Notes: generated from the sequence alone by a model not told the origin. 42,913 bases of DNA from Candidatus Gallipaludibacter merdavium (GCA_017694875.1 JADIMG010000101.1:1-42913), one strand, 5' to 3'. Shown: positions 16,649-25,728, counted from the first letter of the stretch. Made by a program: numbers and translations.

Positions 16649-19206
16649 TACGTATAGGAAAAACAATCCGGATTGCATTTCTTGCACTTGTAGGTGCGTG
16701 GGGTGTGCATGCAAGTGCACAGCAAACCGCCACGTTGTATTTCTTGGAAAATGCGCCGATGCGTCATTATATCAATCCAGCTTTTCAGCCTGTTAGCCGT
16801 TTCTATTTGGGCGTTCCCATTCTTGGATATACAGGCCTATGGGCTGGCAATAACTCTTTGTCTGTATCTGATTTGGTCTATAACTCCCCGGAAGGAAACG
16901 CTATTTGGGCGTTACATCCGGATGGCGACAAAGATCGGTTGTATGGTAGATTGCGCGCAGTGACAATGGTAGATGCCGATATACGATTAAACCTTTTTCA
17001 GATGGGATGGAGATATGGAGAGTCGTATTGGCATATTTTTGCGGATGAACGAATTAACGTTCGTGGTGGTCTGCCTCGGGATTTGTTCCGTTTTGCCCTA
17101 TATGGAATGGAAGATTTGAATGGGGTGAATTCATATAATCTGAAAGCAGCCCAATTACAGGGAAATATATATACAGAGTTGGGATTGGGCTACGCACGTT
17201 CCATTAACGAGCAATGGCATATTGGTGCCAAACTGAAAGCCTTATTGGGAACTGCTTTCGTATCTTCCGTACAAGAACGTATGGATTTGACTTTATCGCC
17301 CGATGAATGGAATTTGAGCGGTAACGGACAATTGAATATTGCAATGCCAAATGGAATCGTGGAGTATCCTGAGCAGATTGAGAATATAGCACAGATTACG
17401 GCTACGACGCCACAAATTAATTCTGTGCAGGATGTACTGAATTTGCTGAAACCTTCTGGAGTGGGTGGAGCAATTGATTTGGGGGTTGAATATACTCCGT
17501 TTGAAATGTTGTCTGTTTCAGCTTCAGTGGTTGATTTGGGATTGATAAAGTGGAAAGGAAAGGCATATAAGTATTCGATTGACGGGACGTATGATGGACT
17601 TGGCACCATACCATATGAAACTATTCAGAATGGCTCTGTGATGGATACCGTTAATTCACGTTTGCAGGCAATCATGTCAGATGCACTTGTGGATAATGGT
17701 TCGGCCAATTCTTTCCTGCGAATGATTTCCCCCAAAATGAATATTGCGGTAGAAGGACGTTTTTGGGAAAACAGAGTGGGTGTTGGTCTGGTCTCACAGA
17801 CAGGATTTATTAATGCAAATGCATATGAAGAACTTACCTTGGGTGTATCTTTCAGACCGTCCGATTGGTTTAATTTGGCAGGTAGCTATTCTTTTGTTAA
17901 TGGGAGATGGGCTTCCGTCGGTGCAGGACTGAGCTTGGGGGCGAGTGTGGTGAATCTTACGCTGGCCGCTGATTATGTTCCGTTCTCATATGCACAATAT
18001 CAAGGAGTTGCCTGTGTACCATATAAAGTCAAGGGACTGAATCTGGCATTTGGGCTGAATCTCGTTATTCCGGATAAAAAAGTGCGAGATGCAGATCATG
18101 ATGGAGTCCAGAATAAATTTGATTTGTGTCCCAACACTCCTTTATTAGTGCCTGTAGATAAGGATGGCTGTCCGCTTGACAGTGACGGAGACGGAGTTGT
18201 GGATTATCTTGACCAATGTCCCAATACACCGGCCGAGGCCTATGCAACTGTTGATGAGTTTGGTTGTCCTGCTGATACTGATGGCGATGGCGTGCCTGAT
18301 TATCTTGATAAATGCCCCGATACGCCGAAAGAGGCTTATGGCATGGTTGACGCTTCCGGCTGTCCGCAGGATACAGATATGGATGGAGTGCCCGACTATC
18401 TGGATGAATGTCCGGAGACCCCACGTCAGGCTTATGGGTTTGTCGATGAAAAAGGCTGTCTGAAAGATACAGACGGAGATGGTGTACCTGATTATCTTGA
18501 CCGTTGCAATGATACACCGGTTGAAGCTTATGCTACTATAGATGAATATGGATGTCCGAAAGATACAGACGGAGATGGTGTACCCGATTATTTGGATAAA
18601 TGCCCGGATACTCCTGCTGAAGCAAAAGGAATGGTGGACGAATATGGATGCCCGAAAGATACGGATGGCGATAGCGTGCCGGATTATTTGGATAAATGCC
18701 CCACTGTACCGGGAACTATAGAAAATGATGGATGTCCGGAAATCAAGAAGGAAGTCAGAAGTCTGTTTACTAAGGCAATGCAGGGAATCCAATTTGAAAC
18801 GGGCAAGGCTGTGATAAAGAAATCTTCTTATGCTATATTGAAACAAATTGCTAAGGTATTTATTGATAATCCGACATATCAAGTGGAAATACAAGGGCAT
18901 ACCGATAATGTAGGCAATAAGGACATGAATTTGCAATTGTCTGAAAAACGGGCAAATGCAGTGCGCGATTTCTTGATTAAGGAAGGTGTAGACGCCAATA
19001 GAATGACGGCTGTTGGTTATGGTGATACATGTCCAGTCGCTTCCAATAAGACGTCGAAGGGACGCGCTCAAAACCGTCGTGTGGAATTTGTGGTTTCTTT
19101 TGAGCAGATTAGTTACGAAACAGTAGATATGTATGGCAATCCAATTCAGAACAGCACAACAGATAGCATTCAAGCAGTGCCAGCTGACAGTGTCGAGGTG
19201 AAGTAA
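16645..19206 (+). CDS. DUF5723-like outer-membrane protein with seven TSP3 repeats and OmpA domain
   Basis: An 853-residue envelope protein in three parts. (1) Signal peptide ending ASAQ, then ~440 residues of membrane beta-barrel-like sequence starting NAPMRHYINPAFQP, typical of DUF5723. (2) Seven calcium-binding thrombospondin type 3 repeats of about 36 residues (DxDGDGVPDYLDxCPxTP), coded by roughly 18085-18750. (3) A C-terminal OmpA peptidoglycan-binding domain (GIQFETGKAVIKKSS, GHTDNVGNKDMNLQLSEKRA) with the conserved Asp and Arg that grip the peptide stem. It should tie the outer membrane to the wall. One repeat is imperfect: DTDGDSVPD has Ser in place of Gly. It is the second gene of the lipoprotein pair. 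Confidence 0.88.
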   Translation: MIRIGKTIRIAFLALVGAWGVHASAQQTATLYFLENAPMRHYINPAFQPVSRFYLGVPILGYTGLWAGNNSLSVSDLVYNSPEGNAIWALHPDGDKDRLYGRLRAVTMVDADIRLNLFQMGWRYGESYWHIFADERINVRGGLPRDLFRFALYGMEDLNGVNSYNLKAAQLQGNIYTELGLGYARSINEQWHIGAKLKALLGTAFVSSVQERMDLTLSPDEWNLSGNGQLNIAMPNGIVEYPEQIENIAQITATTPQINSVQDVLNLLKPSGVGGAIDLGVEYTPFEMLSVSASVVDLGLIKWKGKAYKYSIDGTYDGLGTIPYETIQNGSVMDTVNSRLQAIMSDALVDNGSANSFLRMISPKMNIAVEGRFWENRVGVGLVSQTGFINANAYEELTLGVSFRPSDWFNLAGSYSFVNGRWASVGAGLSLGASVVNLTLAADYVPFSYAQYQGVACVPYKVKGLNLAFGLNLVIPDKKVRDADHDGVQNKFDLCPNTPLLVPVDKDGCPLDSDGDGVVDYLDQCPNTPAEAYATVDEFGCPADTDGDGVPDYLDKCPDTPKEAYGMVDASGCPQDTDMDGVPDYLDECPETPRQAYGFVDEKGCLKDTDGDGVPDYLDRCNDTPVEAYATIDEYGCPKDTDGDGVPDYLDKCPDTPAEAKGMVDEYGCPKDTDGDSVPDYLDKCPTVPGTIENDGCPEIKKEVRSLFTKAMQGIQFETGKAVIKKSSYAILKQIAKVFIDNPTYQVEIQGHTDNVGNKDMNLQLSEKRANAVRDFLIKEGVDANRMTAVGYGDTCPVASNKTSKGRAQNRRVEFVVSFEQISYETVDMYGNPIQNSTTDSIQAVPADSVEVK
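18085..18750 (+). repeat. Seven in-frame ~108-bp TSP3 coding repeats
   Basis: Tandem coding repeats within the OmpA-type gene, each encoding DxDxDGxxD plus a paired-Cys spacer. Units 5 and 6 are the most alike at the DNA level (shared AAAGATACAGACGGAGATGG start), suggesting recent duplication or gene conversion inside the array. Confidence 0.8.
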
Positions 19207-19245
19207 GGTTGACCGACTGGATTTCTAACATAAAATGGAGAAGTT

Positions 19246-20676
19246 ATGGTATCCTTTGTTGTGGCCTTGGTGCTGCTATTAGTAGGCTATATAATATATG
19301 GTAGGGTCGTGGAGCGTGTTTTTGGCATGGACCCTAAGCGGCAAACGCCTGCTATGGCTAATGCAGATGGAGTGGACTATGTCCCGATGTCCTGGTGGAG
19401 AATTTTCTTGATTCAGTTCCTTAATATTGCTGGTCTAGGACCTATATTTGGCGCTATTATGGGAGTGATGTTTGGCCCGTCCGCTTTCTTATGGATTGTT
19501 TTCGGAACTATCTTTGGCGGTGCAGTACACGATTATGTCTCTGGCATGATGTCGGTGAGAAGCAAAGGTGCCAGTCTGCCCGAAATTGTAGGTGAACAGC
19601 TTGGCAAAAACATAAAGAATTTCATGCGTGTGTTTTCGCTCTTGCTGATGATTTTGGTGGGTGCCGTGTTCGTTTCCGGGCCAGCAGGCTTGCTCGCGCG
19701 GCTTACACCTGAATTTATGGATGTGAAGTTTTGGATATTCGTGGTCTTTGCCTATTATATTTTAGCTACGTTGCTGCCGATTGATAAATTGATAGGAATG
19801 ATTTATCCTTTGTTTGGAGCGGCATTGTTATTTATGGCAGTTGGTATTTTGTATTCCTTGTTTCGGGAAAATGCTCCGATTCCAGAGGTGTTCGACGGTC
19901 TTGCCAATCAAGACCCGGATGGCTTGCCAATTTTTCCGATGATGTTCGTTTCCATTGCATGTGGTGCTATTTCAGGTTTTCATGCTACACAATCTCCATT
20001 GATGGCCAGATGCGTGAAAAATGAGCGTTATGGTCGCAGAATTTTTTATGGCGCAATGGTGGCAGAAGGCATTGTCGCATTGATATGGGCGGCAGCTGCC
20101 TCCAGTTATTGGGGCTCCTTGCATGGACTGCAGGAGTTTGTTGCAAGTCTTCCGGATACGGCCAATAAACCTGCTGAGGTAGTGGATGTAATTGCTAAAG
20201 GATGGCTCGGTAATGTTGGTAGTGTATTGGCTTTGCTCGGGGTAATTGCCGCACCCATAACTTCTGGTGATACAGCTTTGCGTTCTGCACGTTTGATTGC
20301 TGCCGACTTCTTGCACATTGAACAAAAAAGCATGAAAAAGCGCCTGCTTGTTTCTATCCCACTGTTTTTGCTCACTTACTTGGTGTTACAAATGGACTTT
20401 GATGTATTATGGCGCTATTTTGCATGGTCAAATCAGACATTGGCGGTATTTACCCTTTGGGCTGCAACGGTCTATTTGTGTAGAAATCATAGAAATTATT
20501 GGATTACAATCGTGCCGGCTGTATTTATGACTGCTGTGAGTGTTTGCTATATAGTTGTGGCTCCTGAAGGATTAGCCCTTCCGATGATATATGGCTATAT
20601 CAGTTGTGCCGTTGTGTGTCTGGCTTTGACGATTTTGTTTTTTGTAAAAAAGAAAAATTACCTCTTAAAAAATTAG
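19246..20676 (+). CDS. CstA family transporter (carbon starvation protein type)
   Basis: A 476-residue polytopic membrane protein with the CstA-family core: DYVPMSWWRIFLIQFLNIAGLGPIFGAIMG (residues ~45-74), GAVHDYVSGMMSVRSKGASLPEIVGE, and GFHATQSPLMARC. CstA proteins take up peptides and, as shown in enterobacteria, pyruvate. This short form lacks the extra C-terminal helices of E. coli CstA (about 700 residues), as is common in Bacteroidetes. It lies 39 bases after the OmpA-type gene and its stop is followed six bases later by the MscS gene's ATG, so CstA and MscS are one transcript. Substrate not assignable. Confidence 0.88.
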   Translation: MVSFVVALVLLLVGYIIYGRVVERVFGMDPKRQTPAMANADGVDYVPMSWWRIFLIQFLNIAGLGPIFGAIMGVMFGPSAFLWIVFGTIFGGAVHDYVSGMMSVRSKGASLPEIVGEQLGKNIKNFMRVFSLLLMILVGAVFVSGPAGLLARLTPEFMDVKFWIFVVFAYYILATLLPIDKLIGMIYPLFGAALLFMAVGILYSLFRENAPIPEVFDGLANQDPDGLPIFPMMFVSIACGAISGFHATQSPLMARCVKNERYGRRIFYGAMVAEGIVALIWAAAASSYWGSLHGLQEFVASLPDTANKPAEVVDVIAKGWLGNVGSVLALLGVIAAPITSGDTALRSARLIAADFLHIEQKSMKKRLLVSIPLFLLTYLVLQMDFDVLWRYFAWSNQTLAVFTLWAATVYLCRNHRNYWITIVPAVFMTAVSVCYIVVAPEGLALPMIYGYISCAVVCLALTILFFVKKKNYLLKN

Positions 20677-20682
20677 TTGAAT

Positions 20683-21516
20683 ATGGAAGAGAATGTAGTA
20701 AAGGAAATCTCTCATTTGTCGCAAATTTGGGATAAGTTGATTGATTATGGAACAGAATTAGGTAAGCATATTCTGATTGCTATTGTTATTTATTTTGTGG
20801 GTCGATACCTGATTAAGTTGTTGGAGAAACTGTTTGCACGCATGTTAGACCGCAGAAAAGTGCAACCGGAAGTCAAAGGGTTTCTTTCCAGCCTGATTCA
20901 CTTTGTGCTCTTGACTCTTTTGTTGGTATCAGTGGTGGGAGCTTTGGGTGTACAGACCGCCTCATTTGCCGCTCTACTTGCTTCTGCTGGCGTAACAATC
21001 GGTATGGCTTTAAGTGGACAATTGCAAAATTTTGCAGGTGGAGTGATTATTTTGGTATTACGTCCATATAAGATTGGTGATTATATCGAAACAAGTGGAA
21101 CTGCAGGAACAGTCAAAAGCATTCAAATCTTTAATACGGTTTTAAGTACACCTGATAATAAGGTAATTACCATTCCTAATGGAACAATAAGCAACAGTGT
21201 CCTGGTTAATTATAGTATGCAGGTTACAAGGCGCGTCGACTGGATATTTGGAGTGGATTATGGAACGGATATAGAAAAAGTAAAAGCTTGCGTAATGCGT
21301 GTCCTGGCTACAGAATCGGCAATACTGAAAGAACCGAAACCTTTTGTAGCGTTACACGCTTTGGCTGATAGCAGTGTAAACGTTACTGTGCGTGTCTGGA
21401 CCAAAAGTGAAGATTATTGGGATGTGTATTTTAGTGTAAATCAGAAAATATACGATGCATTTAATGCGGAGGGTATAGAATTCCCGTTCCCGCAATTGAC
21501 TGTACACCAGGCCTAA
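20683..21516 (+). CDS. Small-conductance mechanosensitive channel (MscS family)
   Basis: A 277-residue MscS-type channel that opens under membrane tension to release solutes during osmotic downshock. Three helices come first. The pore-lining TM3 is GVTIGMALSGQLQNFAGGVIILVLRPYKIGDYI, with the Gly/Ala pattern of the pore, then the cytoplasmic beta domain (TVKSIQIFNTVLSTPDNKVITIPNG) and the alpha/beta cage. The open frame begins at a TTG directly after the previous stop; I prefer the ATG at 20683. Closed by a strong terminator at 21536. Confidence 0.93.
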   Translation: MEENVVKEISHLSQIWDKLIDYGTELGKHILIAIVIYFVGRYLIKLLEKLFARMLDRRKVQPEVKGFLSSLIHFVLLTLLLVSVVGALGVQTASFAALLASAGVTIGMALSGQLQNFAGGVIILVLRPYKIGDYIETSGTAGTVKSIQIFNTVLSTPDNKVITIPNGTISNSVLVNYSMQVTRRVDWIFGVDYGTDIEKVKACVMRVLATESAILKEPKPFVALHALADSSVNVTVRVWTKSEDYWDVYFSVNQKIYDAFNAEGIEFPFPQLTVHQA

Positions 21517-21535
21517 CAAAAGTTGAAAAATTCTT

Positions 21536-21577
21536 GAGGATGCAACTGCTTATAAAGTGTTGCATCCTCTTTTTTTG
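21536..21577 (+). terminator. Intrinsic terminator after the MscS gene
   Basis: GAGGATGCAAC / GTTGCATCCTC, a perfect 11-bp stem with a 12-nt loop, then seven T. Confidence 0.9.
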
Positions 21578-21748
21578 TATGTAATTGAATATGAGATTAA
21601 TAAATCGGGATAAGTTGTTCTGTATTTTGGATATAAAAAATATGTTGGTGAAAAAAGATTGTTTTGACATGCATTTAAATCTTATAAAGAATATCAGTAG
21701 GGGTTTGGAATAGTATTTGATTTTTGCCAGAAATAAAATGAAAGAGAT

Positions 21749-22471
21749 ATGAGTAAGAACTTGAAATGTACGATGGGATGGCTTCTGTTGTTTGTGCTGA
21801 CAGTTAAACCGGGTAGAATTCTGGGGCAGGACTTGTATGAGGCGTATTTGGCCGGTGATATGTCTGTATGGGGAGCATATATAGCGGATATGGAAGGTCA
21901 AGATTGTTTGACGCTCGATGAGGTTGCTCGGGTAACGAATTATGAATATGGATACATCGCCTGGTGTATTGACGAAAAAAGAATAGATGAAGCGAAACGT
22001 CGTTTGGATGTCTTTATTTCACACATTGATTATTTGGAGAAGAAAGGCTATAGTCCTTCGATGGTGGCAGTCTATCGTTCTTCCGTTTGTGCTTATCAAT
22101 TGTCATTGTATAAAAAGAAGTTTCTGCAAATGGCAAAAGAGGCATTGGACTATGCAAATCAGGCTATAGAATTAGATGAGAAAAATCCGATTGCGTTGAC
22201 CTTGCAGGGTAATGTGAAAATGCATATGCCGGCTATGCTGGGAGGATCAGACGCAAAAGCGTTGGAATTCTTTTTGGAATCGGAAACTTTGATGCGTAAT
22301 GCAGGAAAAGTAGACGACTGGAATTTTCGCTCCTTGCAGTTGTGCATTGCACAATGTTATGAAAAGGTGGAAGGCAAAAAGCGTGCGGCCCGCTATTGTG
22401 AGGAAGTGTTGAAAGAAGTGCCGAATTTTGTATATTTGCGCGATGTTTATTATAAAAAACTGATAGAGTAA
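21749..22471 (+). CDS. Exported helical-repeat (TPR-like) protein of unknown function
   Basis: A 240-residue protein with an N-terminal hydrophobic signal (MGWLLLFVLTVKPGRILGQ), predicted exported or membrane-anchored. The rest is helical with TPR-like periodicity (KKKFLQMAKEALDYANQAIELDEKNPIALTLQGNVKM, RSLQLCIAQCYEKVEGKKRAARYCEEVLKEVP). TPR proteins act as binding scaffolds; no partner is evident. Its stop shares one base with the next start (TAATG), so it is coupled to the AlaX-like gene. That is an odd pairing of a periplasmic scaffold and a cytoplasmic editing domain. I see no clear consensus promoter upstream. Confidence 0.7.
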   Translation: MSKNLKCTMGWLLLFVLTVKPGRILGQDLYEAYLAGDMSVWGAYIADMEGQDCLTLDEVARVTNYEYGYIAWCIDEKRIDEAKRRLDVFISHIDYLEKKGYSPSMVAVYRSSVCAYQLSLYKKKFLQMAKEALDYANQAIELDEKNPIALTLQGNVKMHMPAMLGGSDAKALEFFLESETLMRNAGKVDDWNFRSLQLCIAQCYEKVEGKKRAARYCEEVLKEVPNFVYLRDVYYKKLIE

Positions 22472-22935
22472 TGGAACAGCACGTGGAATTGAATGAGCAT
22501 AACAAGCAGGAATATCCCCCAATGCACACAACTGAACATATTTTGAACCAAACCATGGTAAGAATGTTTGGATGTGAACGATCAAAGAATGCACATATTG
22601 AAAGGAAAAAAAGCAAATGTGATTATTTGTTGGCTGCTCCGCCAACGGATGAGCAGATAGCAGAGATTGAACGTCGGGTCAATGAAGTAATTGCATCGCA
22701 TGTGGATGTTACAATCCGATATGTATCAAAAGCCGAGGCAGCTGATTTGGTTGATTTGTCAAAGCTCCCTTCCAATGCCTCAGATACTGTACGTTTGGTC
22801 TATGTGGGAGATTATGATATTTGTGCATGTATTGGTACACATGTGAATAATACATCGGAAATTGAGGGACAGTTTGAAATAACCAGTCATGATTATGAGA
22901 ATGGCAGATGGAGGATGCGCTTTAAACTAAAATGA
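22471..22935 (+). CDS. AlaX-type stand-alone tRNA editing domain
   Basis: A 154-residue protein matching the second additional domain of alanyl/threonyl-tRNA synthetases. It has HTTEH (HxxxH) near residues 19-23 and CACIGTHV (CxxxH) late in the chain; together these four residues bind zinc. The surrounding sequence fits (TTEHILNQTMVRMFGC, then EIEGQFEITSHDYENGRWRMRFKL). Stand-alone members hydrolyse mischarged Ser- or Gly-tRNA(Ala), or related species; the substrate here is not known. The coupled start at 22471 adds a 17-residue acidic leader; ATG at 22522 (MHTTEH) is an alternative. Confidence 0.78.
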   Translation: MEQHVELNEHNKQEYPPMHTTEHILNQTMVRMFGCERSKNAHIERKKSKCDYLLAAPPTDEQIAEIERRVNEVIASHVDVTIRYVSKAEAADLVDLSKLPSNASDTVRLVYVGDYDICACIGTHVNNTSEIEGQFEITSHDYENGRWRMRFKLK

Positions 22936-22957
22936 TTTTGTAAGTAAATAACCATAA

Positions 22958-23002
22958 AATCAGACGCTTTAATGTAATAATCGGGAGGGTCTGATTTTTT
23001 TG
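22958..23002 (+). terminator. Intrinsic terminator after the AlaX-like gene
   Basis: AATCAGAC / GTCTGATT with a 23-nt loop, followed by a run of T. Confidence 0.65.
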
Positions 23003-23051
23003 TTAGAATTCAGGAATATGCTGTGACACATGCTAAAAAGCTACATGTTGT

Positions 23052-23082
23052 TTTGGTGATTAAGCACATTTTTTTATCTTTG
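23052..23082 (+). promoter_or_regulatory. Promoter of dsbD
   Basis: TTTG (23052-23055), 19 bases, TATCTTTG (23075-23082). The in-frame ATG at 23103 lies near the expected transcript start, so the ATG at 23142, which begins the signal peptide, is preferred. Confidence 0.65.
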
Positions 23083-23141
23083 CAACCGCACGATAGGGTA
23101 TTGTGCATCATTTGCAACGAAATTATAATAACAGTCTTTTT

Positions 23142-25076
23142 ATGAAACGATATTTTTTATTTGCTTTGTTATTGTCTGCTCTAAGTCTGTCTGCGCAGAT
23201 TTATGACCCAATCAAATGGTCATTTGAGCACAATAAACTATCTGACTCTGCAGGAGAGATAGTGTTGAAGGCTACCATTGATGAAGGATGGCATTTGTAT
23301 GGAACCCAACTTCCGGAAGACGGACCTATAGCTACTTCTTTTGTTTTTGAGCAGCTGCAGGATATCGCTTTAGATGGTGAATTGGTTGTGCCTGATGGGC
23401 TGGTACGCCAATATGATCCCAACTTTGCCATGGAATTGAATTGGTATGAAAAAGAGGCTGTTTTTGTACAAAAAGTGAAATATACGGGTGATGCACCTGC
23501 TTTGTCTGGATATGTCAATTTTATGGCTTGTAACGATGAAACCTGCCTGCCACCAGATGAAGTGCCATTCTCATTTGGGGAGTTGAAGAATGCAGCTGTT
23601 GCTGAAACAACAACCGAGGGTTTGGTTGATGAAATGGCACCATCGGTTGCTGTGACGAACGATTTGTGGACTCCGGTTATTGATGAATTGAATGCATTTG
23701 GAAATGAAGGAACTACTGGTGAACGTTCTTTATGGTGGATTTTCCTTGCCGGACTTATAGGAGGGCTCGTGGCCTTATTTACACCATGTGTTTGGCCTAT
23801 TATTCCAATGACAGTAAGTTTCTTCCTGAAACGTTCAGGTAACAAAAGCCGTGGTAAACGTGATGCTGTATTGTATGGTATATCCATTATTGTAATTTAT
23901 TTGGCTTTGGGATTGTTGATAACACTGATTTTTGGAGCAAGTGCGTTGAATAGCCTTTCCACCAACGCGTTCTTTAATTTGTTCTTCTTTGCTTTGTTGG
24001 TGTTGTTTGCAGTGTCATTCTTTGGCGCATTTGAAATTACTTTACCTGCATCGTGGACTACTAAAATAGATGCAAAAGCTGAAACGACAGGAGGTATTTT
24101 AAGTATCCTCTTAATGGCATTTACCTTGGCTTTGGTTTCTTTCTCATGTACAGGTCCTATTATTGGAACACTTCTGGTGGAGGTTGCTGGTTCTGGCTCT
24201 ATCTTGGCACCTGCAATCGGTATGTTGGGATTTGCCATAGCCTTAGCCATCCCATTCAGTTTGTTTGCCTTCTTCCCGACAATGCTGAAGTCTTTACCTA
24301 AATCTGGTGGTTGGCTGAACTCAGTGAAGGTGGTGTTGGCATTCTTGGAACTGGCATTATCGTTAAAATTCTTGTCTGTAGCCGATTTGGCTTATGGATG
24401 GCATATTCTTGACCGAGAAGTATTTGTAGCTCTATGGATTGTAATCTTTGCTTCACTGGGCTTTTATCTATTGGGCAAGCTACGTTTCCCTCACGATGAT
24501 GAAATTCAGACCGTGTCTGTTCCTCGTTATTTCATGGCTACAATTTCTTTGGCATTTGCGGTTTATATGGTACCTGGATTGTGGGGCGCTCCTCTGAAGG
24601 CCGTAAGTGCGTTTGCGCCACCTCTCTATACACAGGATTTCAATTTGTATGATGAAGAGGTGCATGCACAATTCGATAATTATGAGGCAGGAATGGCTTA
24701 TGCAGCAACTACTGGTAAACCGGTTGTGGTTGATTTTTCCGGGTTCGGTTGTGTAAACTGTCGTAAGATGGAGGCTGCTGTATGGACAGATCCTGAGGTG
24801 AAACAAATGCTGACACAGGATTTTGTTTTGATAACCCTCTTTGTTGATGATAAGACTCCATTGGCAGAACCTTATGAGGTGGAAGAAAACGGACGTGTAA
24901 GGAAAATTAAGACTATCGGCGATAAATGGAGTTATCTGCAACGTAGCAAGTTTGGAGCTAATGCGCAACCATTCTATGTGATGTTGAATGCTGAAGGAAA
25001 ACCGCTTAATTCAAGCTATGCCTTTGATGAAAATCCGGCACATTTTATCGAATGGTTGAATGTAGGTAAGAAATAA
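23142..25076 (+). CDS. dsbD: Thiol:disulfide interchange protein DsbD
   Basis: DsbD carries electrons from cytoplasmic thioredoxin to periplasmic thiol proteins. All three redox pairs are present. The periplasmic alpha domain has Cys130/Cys135 (MACNDETC). The membrane domain has FTPCVWPIIP and FSCTGPIIG in its first and fourth helices, with about eight helices overall. The C-terminal thioredoxin-like gamma domain has CVNC in DFSGFGCVNCRKME. The signal peptide is MKRYFLFALLLSALSLSAQ. The 644-residue length is usual. It is a single-gene unit with its own promoter and terminator. A role in keeping exported thiol or metal proteins, or cytochrome c maturation, reduced is inferred. Confidence 0.95.
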   Translation: MKRYFLFALLLSALSLSAQIYDPIKWSFEHNKLSDSAGEIVLKATIDEGWHLYGTQLPEDGPIATSFVFEQLQDIALDGELVVPDGLVRQYDPNFAMELNWYEKEAVFVQKVKYTGDAPALSGYVNFMACNDETCLPPDEVPFSFGELKNAAVAETTTEGLVDEMAPSVAVTNDLWTPVIDELNAFGNEGTTGERSLWWIFLAGLIGGLVALFTPCVWPIIPMTVSFFLKRSGNKSRGKRDAVLYGISIIVIYLALGLLITLIFGASALNSLSTNAFFNLFFFALLVLFAVSFFGAFEITLPASWTTKIDAKAETTGGILSILLMAFTLALVSFSCTGPIIGTLLVEVAGSGSILAPAIGMLGFAIALAIPFSLFAFFPTMLKSLPKSGGWLNSVKVVLAFLELALSLKFLSVADLAYGWHILDREVFVALWIVIFASLGFYLLGKLRFPHDDEIQTVSVPRYFMATISLAFAVYMVPGLWGAPLKAVSAFAPPLYTQDFNLYDEEVHAQFDNYEAGMAYAATTGKPVVVDFSGFGCVNCRKMEAAVWTDPEVKQMLTQDFVLITLFVDDKTPLAEPYEVEENGRVRKIKTIGDKWSYLQRSKFGANAQPFYVMLNAEGKPLNSSYAFDENPAHFIEWLNVGKK

Positions 25077-25099
25077 GGTCTTGAAATATATTTTGTGAG

Positions 25100-25131
25100 A
25101 CAGCCTGTCAGAAATGATAGGCTGTTTTTAT
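25100..25131 (+). terminator. Intrinsic terminator after dsbD
   Basis: ACAGCCTGTCA / TGATAGGCTGT (one G-A mismatch inside), 4-nt loop, then TTTTA. Confidence 0.8.
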
Positions 25132-25145
25132 TGGTGATAATTATG

Positions 25146-25153
25146 TATATTTG
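25146..25153 (+). promoter_or_regulatory. Putative -7 box of the cytoplasmic nitroreductase gene
   Basis: TATATTTG, 26 bases ahead of the ATG at 25180 and just past the dsbD terminator. No good -33 box. Confidence 0.45.
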
Positions 25154-25179
25154 TTCTCTAATAGAAAGGGTGTAATTAT

Positions 25180-25728
25180 ATGGATTTTCTGCAATTGGTA
25201 TCGAAACGTCAAAGTGTACGCAGTTATACACAAGAAAAAATCGCTAAAGAGAAAATAGAACGTTGTTTGGAGGCGGCACGCCTTGCTCCTTCTGCCTGTA
25301 ACGCGCAGCCATGGCATTTTGTAGTGGTGGATGACCCGTTATTGCTTTTAGAGATGGGAAAAGCGGCTTCCGATGGAGGAATGAATAAATTTGCTAAGGA
25401 AGCACCGGTTATTGTGGCGGTTGTTTTGGAAAAAATGAACTTTGTTGCCAAAATAGGTAGTCTATTGAAGAATAAAGATTACTGTATGCTAGATTTAGGA
25501 ATGCCTGTGGAGCATTTCTGTCTTCAAGCAACAGAGGAGGGTTTGGGAACATGTATTCTTGGATGGTTCAATGAAAAAAAGGTAACCGAATTACTGCATG
25601 TCCCCAAAGGAAAACGGATTCCGTTGTTGATAGTGATGGGATACGGTAATGACCAGCCAAGAAATAAAGTGCGCAAGTCCATGGACGAGATGTCTTCTTG
25701 GAATGCCTATGAGCATCAGAAAAAATAA
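25180..25728 (+). CDS. Nitroreductase family flavoprotein (cytoplasmic)
   Basis: A 182-residue FMN-dependent NAD(P)H reductase of the nitroreductase fold. Motifs: KRQSVRSYTQEKI (FMN phosphate Arg/Ser), EAARLAPSACNAQPWHFVVV, the central LGMPVEHFCLQATEEGLGTCILGWF, and a late MGYGNDQPRNKVRKSMDEM. There is no signal peptide, in contrast to the lipoprotein relative at 41799. Members reduce quinones, nitroaromatics or enones, and the physiological substrate is unknown. It faces the helicase gene tail to tail across 53 bases that contain no terminator I can recognise. Confidence 0.88.
   Translation: MDFLQLVSKRQSVRSYTQEKIAKEKIERCLEAARLAPSACNAQPWHFVVVDDPLLLLEMGKAASDGGMNKFAKEAPVIVAVVLEKMNFVAKIGSLLKNKDYCMLDLGMPVEHFCLQATEEGLGTCILGWFNEKKVTELLHVPKGKRIPLLIVMGYGNDQPRNKVRKSMDEMSSWNAYEHQKK

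Noticed and set aside
18085-18750. Possible CRISPR-like or satellite repeat
   Set aside because: The ~108-bp periodicity is in frame and encodes TSP3 calcium loops, so it is a protein repeat.
18145-19173. 342-codon minus-strand open frame antisense to the TSP3-OmpA region
   Set aside because: It mirrors the repeats of the coding strand, has Ile/Cys/Arg-rich composition without domain motifs, and is a shadow of the real gene.
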